A stretch of 64,000 nt of DNA from Paraburkholderia diazotrophica (GTDB lineage: Bacteria; Pseudomonadota; Gammaproteobacteria; Burkholderiales; Burkholderiaceae), in assembly GCF_900108945.1 (NCBI RefSeq), contig NZ_FNYE01000008.1, positions 178,636 through 242,635 of the forward strand, given 5' to 3'. The position numbers and the translations under genes are program-made. How positions within the stretch are numbered: the stretch's first letter is position 1; every line of letters begins with the position of its first letter. Positions 60,668-64,000 of this stretch are shown here, piece after piece. A model generated the notes under the pieces. That model ran no database searches. It saw only the letters and a program-made list of their open reading frames with translations, and was not told the origin of the DNA.

Positions 60668-61867
60668 ATGCGAGTCATGTTTGCTTGTGCCGTGTCCATC
60701 GCGGCCGCGGTTGCGATGTTGACCGCGTGCAGCAAAAAAAACGATGGCGAGGCAGGCACGGGTGCATCGGCTGCAGTGGCAGCGTCGGCGCCTGCAAGCG
60801 AAGCGACTGTCGTGAAGATCGGTCATGCGGCCCCATTGACGGGCGGCATTGCGCATCTGGGAAAGGACAATGAAAACGGGGCGCGTCTCGCTATTGAGGA
60901 GATCAACGCGCAGGGACTGACCATCGACGGCCGCAAGATTCAGCTTCAACTCGACGCGCAGGACGACGCAGGCGACCCGAAAACGGGCACGCAAGTCGCG
61001 CAGAAGCTGGTCGACGAGCATGTTGTCGCCGTCGTTGGGCATCTGAACTCGGGCGTCTCGATTCCCGCTTCGAAAATCTATAGCGACGCAGGCATCGTGC
61101 AGATCTCGCCGTCCTCGACGAATCCGGCCTATACGCAGCAGGGTTTCAAGACGACCTTCCGGGTCGTGGCAACCGATGCGCAGCAAGGTCCGGCGCTGGC
61201 GAACTACGCGACGAAGTCACTCGGCGCGAAACGGATTGCCGTCGTCGACGACGCGACTGCCTATGGCAAGGGTCTTGCTGACGAGTTCGCGAAGACGGCC
61301 GAGGCGGGCGGCGCGAAGATCGTCGCGCGCGAGGCGACCAATGACCGGGCCACGGATTTCCGGGCCATTCTCACCAAGATCAAAAGTGCTCAGCCGGACG
61401 CCATCATGTTCGGCGGCATGGATGCAACGGGCGGGCCGTTCACGAAACAGGCAGCCGCGCTCGGAATCGGGGCAAAAATCCTTGGCGGCGACGGCGTGTG
61501 CACCGACAAGGTAGGGGAGCTGGCGGGTAGTGCCGTTCAGAACCTCGTATGTTCGGAAGCAGGTCTTGCGCTTTCGAAGATGGACAGGGGAGCGGACTTC
61601 GAAAAGAAGTACGACGCACGCTTCCACACGCCGGTGCAGATTTACGCGCCGTTCACGTATGACGCTGTATACGTGATCGTCGATGCAATGAAGCGCGCCA
61701 ATTCGATCGAGCCGCCCAAGGTGCTCGCTGCGATGCCGTCGACCGACTACACAGGTGTCATCGGCCACATCGCATTCGACAACAAGGGCGACTTGAAAGA
61801 AGGCGCTATTACGCTTTACGACTTCAAGGACGGCAAGAAAGCGGTCCTCGATGTCGTGAAGATGTAA
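60668..61867 (+). CDS. livK: Branched-chain amino-acid ABC transporter substrate-binding lipoprotein
   Basis: A 399-aa Leu/Ile/Val-type (or related amino-acid) binding protein. MLTAC at residues 17-21 with a hydrophobic stretch before it is a lipobox, so it is a lipid-anchored periplasmic protein. The family core: VKIGHAAPLTGGIAHLGKDNENGARLAIEEINAQG (short pieces), VVGHLNSGVSIPASKIY, ISPSSTNPAYT, AVVDDATAYGKGLADEF and FGGMDATGGPF. AGGAG lies nine bases before the ATG. A terminator follows, so livHM may be made at lower level or from another promoter. The exact ligand is inferred. Confidence 0.94.
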   Translation: MRVMFACAVSIAAAVAMLTACSKKNDGEAGTGASAAVAASAPASEATVVKIGHAAPLTGGIAHLGKDNENGARLAIEEINAQGLTIDGRKIQLQLDAQDDAGDPKTGTQVAQKLVDEHVVAVVGHLNSGVSIPASKIYSDAGIVQISPSSTNPAYTQQGFKTTFRVVATDAQQGPALANYATKSLGAKRIAVVDDATAYGKGLADEFAKTAEAGGAKIVAREATNDRATDFRAILTKIKSAQPDAIMFGGMDATGGPFTKQAAALGIGAKILGGDGVCTDKVGELAGSAVQNLVCSEAGLALSKMDRGADFEKKYDARFHTPVQIYAPFTYDAVYVIVDAMKRANSIEPPKVLAAMPSTDYTGVIGHIAFDNKGDLKEGAITLYDFKDGKKAVLDVVKM

Positions 61868-61886
61868 TGACGGGACGTACAGCCTG

Positions 61887-61918
61887 ACGGCACCGGACCA
61901 TCCGACGGTGCCGTTTTT
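61887..61918 (+). terminator. Hairpin terminator after livK
   Basis: Arms ACGGCACCG (61887-61895) and CGGTGCCGT (61906-61914) followed by TTTTT. Confidence 0.85.
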
Positions 61919-62094
61919 GCATCCGCATCGCGTGCGACGGCCGCTGCAACCCAGCGATCACGAGCACTCGATGGAGATAACCCTTACCGGTCTTTTATAT
62001 CAGTACCCGCAGTGCCGTTGCGATTCCGCAAAGCATCAGCGCCAACCGGCAGATGAAGAGCGCGAATCCAGTCGCACGGGCTAAGGAGCATTAA

Positions 62095-63045
62095 ATGGAT
62101 ATTTTCATCCAGCAGGTTCTCAACGGGCTGGTGCTTGGCAGTGTCTACGCCATCATTGCACTCGGCTATACGATGGTGTACGGCATTCTCGGCATCATCA
62201 ACTTCGCGCACGGCGACATCCTGATGGTGGGGGCGATGGTTGCCCTGTCCTGCATCGGTGTGTTGCAGAACCACTTCCCCGGTCTCGGCAATGTGCCGAC
62301 GCTGTGCATCGCGCTGGCCATCGCCGCCGTGGTTTGCGCGGTGGTCGGCTACACGATCGAGCGCGTCGCGTACCGGCCGCTGCGCAGAGCGCCGCGTCTC
62401 GCCCCGCTGATCACCGCGATCGGCGTGTCGATCCTGCTGCAAACGCTCGCGATGATGATCTGGTCGCGCAACCCGCTGCCGTTCCCGCAGCTTCTGCCGA
62501 CCGATCCCCTCAACGTGATCAAGGCCACGGACACGACGCCGGGCGCCGTGATCTCGATGACTGAAATCGTGATCATCGTCGTGGCGTTCCTCGTGATGGC
62601 GGGCCTCCTGCTGCTCGTGCACAAGACGAAGCTCGGCCGCGCGATGCGCGCGATCGCCGAGAACCCGGGCGTCGCGTCGCTGATGGGCGTGAACCCGAAC
62701 TTCGTGATCTCGGCGACCTTCATGATCGGCTCGGCGCTCGCTGCGCTGGCGGGCGTGATGATCGCGTCGGAATACGGCAACGCGCACTTCTACATGGGCT
62801 TCATCCCCGGCCTGAAGGCGTTCACGGCGGCCGTGCTCGGCGGTATCGGCAACCTGGGCGGCGCGATGGTCGGCGGCGTGATTCTCGGCCTGATCGAACA
62901 GCTGGGTGCGGGCTACATCGGCAATCTCACGGGTGGCGTGTTCGGCAGTAACTATCAGGACGTGTTCGCGTTCATCGTGCTGATCATCGTGCTGGTGTTC
63001 CGTCCGTCGGGCCTGCTCGGCGAACGTGTTGCGGACCGTGCCTAA
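62095..63045 (+). CDS. livH: Branched-chain amino-acid ABC transporter permease LivH
   Basis: A 316-aa inner-membrane permease. MDIFIQQVLNGLVLGSVYAI, IIALGYTMVYGILGIINFAHGD, GVNPNFVISATFMIGSALAALAG and GIGNLGGAMVGGVILGLIEQLG are the usual LivH marks (short pieces), and eight hydrophobic segments are visible. It is 227 bp after livK and 26 bp before livM. Confidence 0.96.
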   Translation: MDIFIQQVLNGLVLGSVYAIIALGYTMVYGILGIINFAHGDILMVGAMVALSCIGVLQNHFPGLGNVPTLCIALAIAAVVCAVVGYTIERVAYRPLRRAPRLAPLITAIGVSILLQTLAMMIWSRNPLPFPQLLPTDPLNVIKATDTTPGAVISMTEIVIIVVAFLVMAGLLLLVHKTKLGRAMRAIAENPGVASLMGVNPNFVISATFMIGSALAALAGVMIASEYGNAHFYMGFIPGLKAFTAAVLGGIGNLGGAMVGGVILGLIEQLGAGYIGNLTGGVFGSNYQDVFAFIVLIIVLVFRPSGLLGERVADRA

Positions 63046-63071
63046 CGGCGCAGGGAAAAGGAGTAAACACA

Positions 63072-64000
63072 ATGACCTCAATTCAACCGATCGAGCCGTC
63101 CACGACGCTCGTCCCTGAACGCAACATGACGAAGACGCTGACGGTGGGCATCCTCACCGCCGTGTTCGTGATCGCCGCGCCGATGATCATCGGCACGGCA
63201 GGCGGCAACTACTGGGTTCGCGTGCTCGACTTCGCGATGCTGTACGTGATGCTCGCGCTGGGCCTGAACGTGGTGGTCGGCTTCGCCGGCCTGCTGGACC
63301 TGGGCTACATCGCGTTCTATGCAGTGGGCGCTTATACGGCTGCACTGCTGAGTTCGCCGCACCTGTCGTCGCAGTTCGAATGGATCGCGCATCTTGCGCC
63401 GGGTGGCCTGCACACGCCGTTCTGGATCATCGTGCCGATCGCGATGGCGATTGCGGCGTTCTTCGGCGTGATTCTCGGCGCACCGACACTGCGCCTGCGC
63501 GGCGACTACCTCGCCATCGTGACGTTGGGCTTCGGGGAAATCGTCCGGATCTTCCTGAACAACCTCGACCGTCCGGCCAACATCACGAACGGCCCGAAGG
63601 GCATCACGGGCATCGATCCGATCCACGTCGGCGACTTCAGCCTCTCGCAGACGCACTCGCTGTTCGGCTTCCAGTTCCCGTCGGTGTACTCGTACTACTA
63701 CGTGTTCGTGCTGTGCGCGCTGCTGGTGATCTGGGTGTGTACGCGCCTGCAGCACTCGCGCATCGGCCGCGCATGGGCCGCGATCCGCGAAGACGAAATC
63801 GCCGCGAAGGCGATGGGCATCAACACGCGTGACGTGAAGCTGCTCGCGTTCGCGATGGGCGCGTCGTTCGGCGGCCTGTCGGGTGCGATGTTCGGTATGT
63901 TCCAGGGCTTCGTGTCGCCGGAATCGTTCACGCTGCCGGAGTCGATCGTCGTGCTCGCGTGCGTCGTGCTGGGCGGCATGGGCCACATCCCGGGTGTGAT
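63072..64000 (+). CDS. livM: Branched-chain amino-acid ABC transporter permease LivM, truncated by the window edge
   Basis: About 309 residues are visible. LNVVVGFAGLLDLGYIAFYAVGAY, PTLRLRGDYLAIVTLGFGEIVRIFLNN, IGRAWAAIREDEIAAKAMGIN and the last seen part GMFQGFVSPESF are typical LivM motifs (quoted in pieces). AAAAGGAG precedes the ATG. The rest of the gene, and probably livG and livF, lie beyond the right edge. Confidence 0.96.
   Translation, partial: MTSIQPIEPSTTLVPERNMTKTLTVGILTAVFVIAAPMIIGTAGGNYWVRVLDFAMLYVMLALGLNVVVGFAGLLDLGYIAFYAVGAYTAALLSSPHLSSQFEWIAHLAPGGLHTPFWIIVPIAMAIAAFFGVILGAPTLRLRGDYLAIVTLGFGEIVRIFLNNLDRPANITNGPKGITGIDPIHVGDFSLSQTHSLFGFQFPSVYSYYYVFVLCALLVIWVCTRLQHSRIGRAWAAIREDEIAAKAMGINTRDVKLLAFAMGASFGGLSGAMFGMFQGFVSPESFTLPESIVVLACVVLGGMGHIPGV

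Overview
The window is GC-rich, densely coded DNA that looks like a main-chromosome segment of a betaproteobacterium of the family Burkholderiaceae (Paraburkholderia, Caballeronia or Burkholderia type). This rests on codon use, on the neighbourhoods (lpxK-Trm112-kdsB, xseA next to sodB, icd near cspA-clpS-clpA, ileS-lspA-coaBC-dut, nadB/nadA/nadC) and on the protein sequences. I see no phage, insertion sequence, CRISPR array, rRNA or tRNA. Both edges cut a gene: kdsB on the left and livM on the right.

Layout. 1-4.9 kb: lipopolysaccharide genes (kdsB, a Trm112-like protein, lpxK) divergent from xseA and sodB. 5-20.4 kb: an accessory stretch with an NYN-LOTUS protein, a YecD-like hydrolase with a divergent TetR, a second ClpP, an ECF41-type sigma factor, a degenerate EAL protein, an MFS exporter, a MocR regulator with a divergent DUF2917 gene, a helix-turn-helix citrate synthase divergent from a CoA-transferase, a GntR regulator beside an aldo/keto reductase, and an extreme glycine-rich exported protein. 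20.9-28.6 kb: a peptide-type ABC importer operon with one fused ATPase, then a cupin-NiCoT nickel/cobalt operon. 28.8-40.4 kb: a second elongation factor G, a DUF192 protein, a tiny KSHKK-repeat exported protein, an RluE-type pseudouridine synthase, icd behind a 16-bp palindrome, a CopL-like protein with a multicopper oxidase, cspA, and clpS-clpA. 40.5-48.1 kb: a minus-strand housekeeping run (ribF, ileS, lspA, coaBC, an LLM flavin oxidoreductase, dut). 48.2-60.1 kb: purN with an RsmB-like methyltransferase, an MscS channel, a desaturase, NAD synthesis (nadA-nadC facing nadB), rpmB-rpmG, radC, and fkpB-ispH. 60.2 kb to the end: a branched-chain amino-acid ABC importer (livK, livH, livM).

Most genes are housekeeping. 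The parts that deserve a second look are the HTH-citrate synthase/CoA-transferase pair with an inverted repeat between them, the cupin-NiCoT operon with a His-rich tail, the glycine-rich exported protein, and the paired CTGTWCAGT sites at MocR. Two separate 13-bp tandem arrays (beside kdsB and between tetR and clpP), the perfect TGTCTTATATAAGACA palindrome upstream of icd, and the palindrome cluster upstream of livK also stand out. Start codons were reassigned from Shine-Dalgarno position in many genes, and several use GTG or TTG. All functions are read from recognisable motifs; no database search was run.
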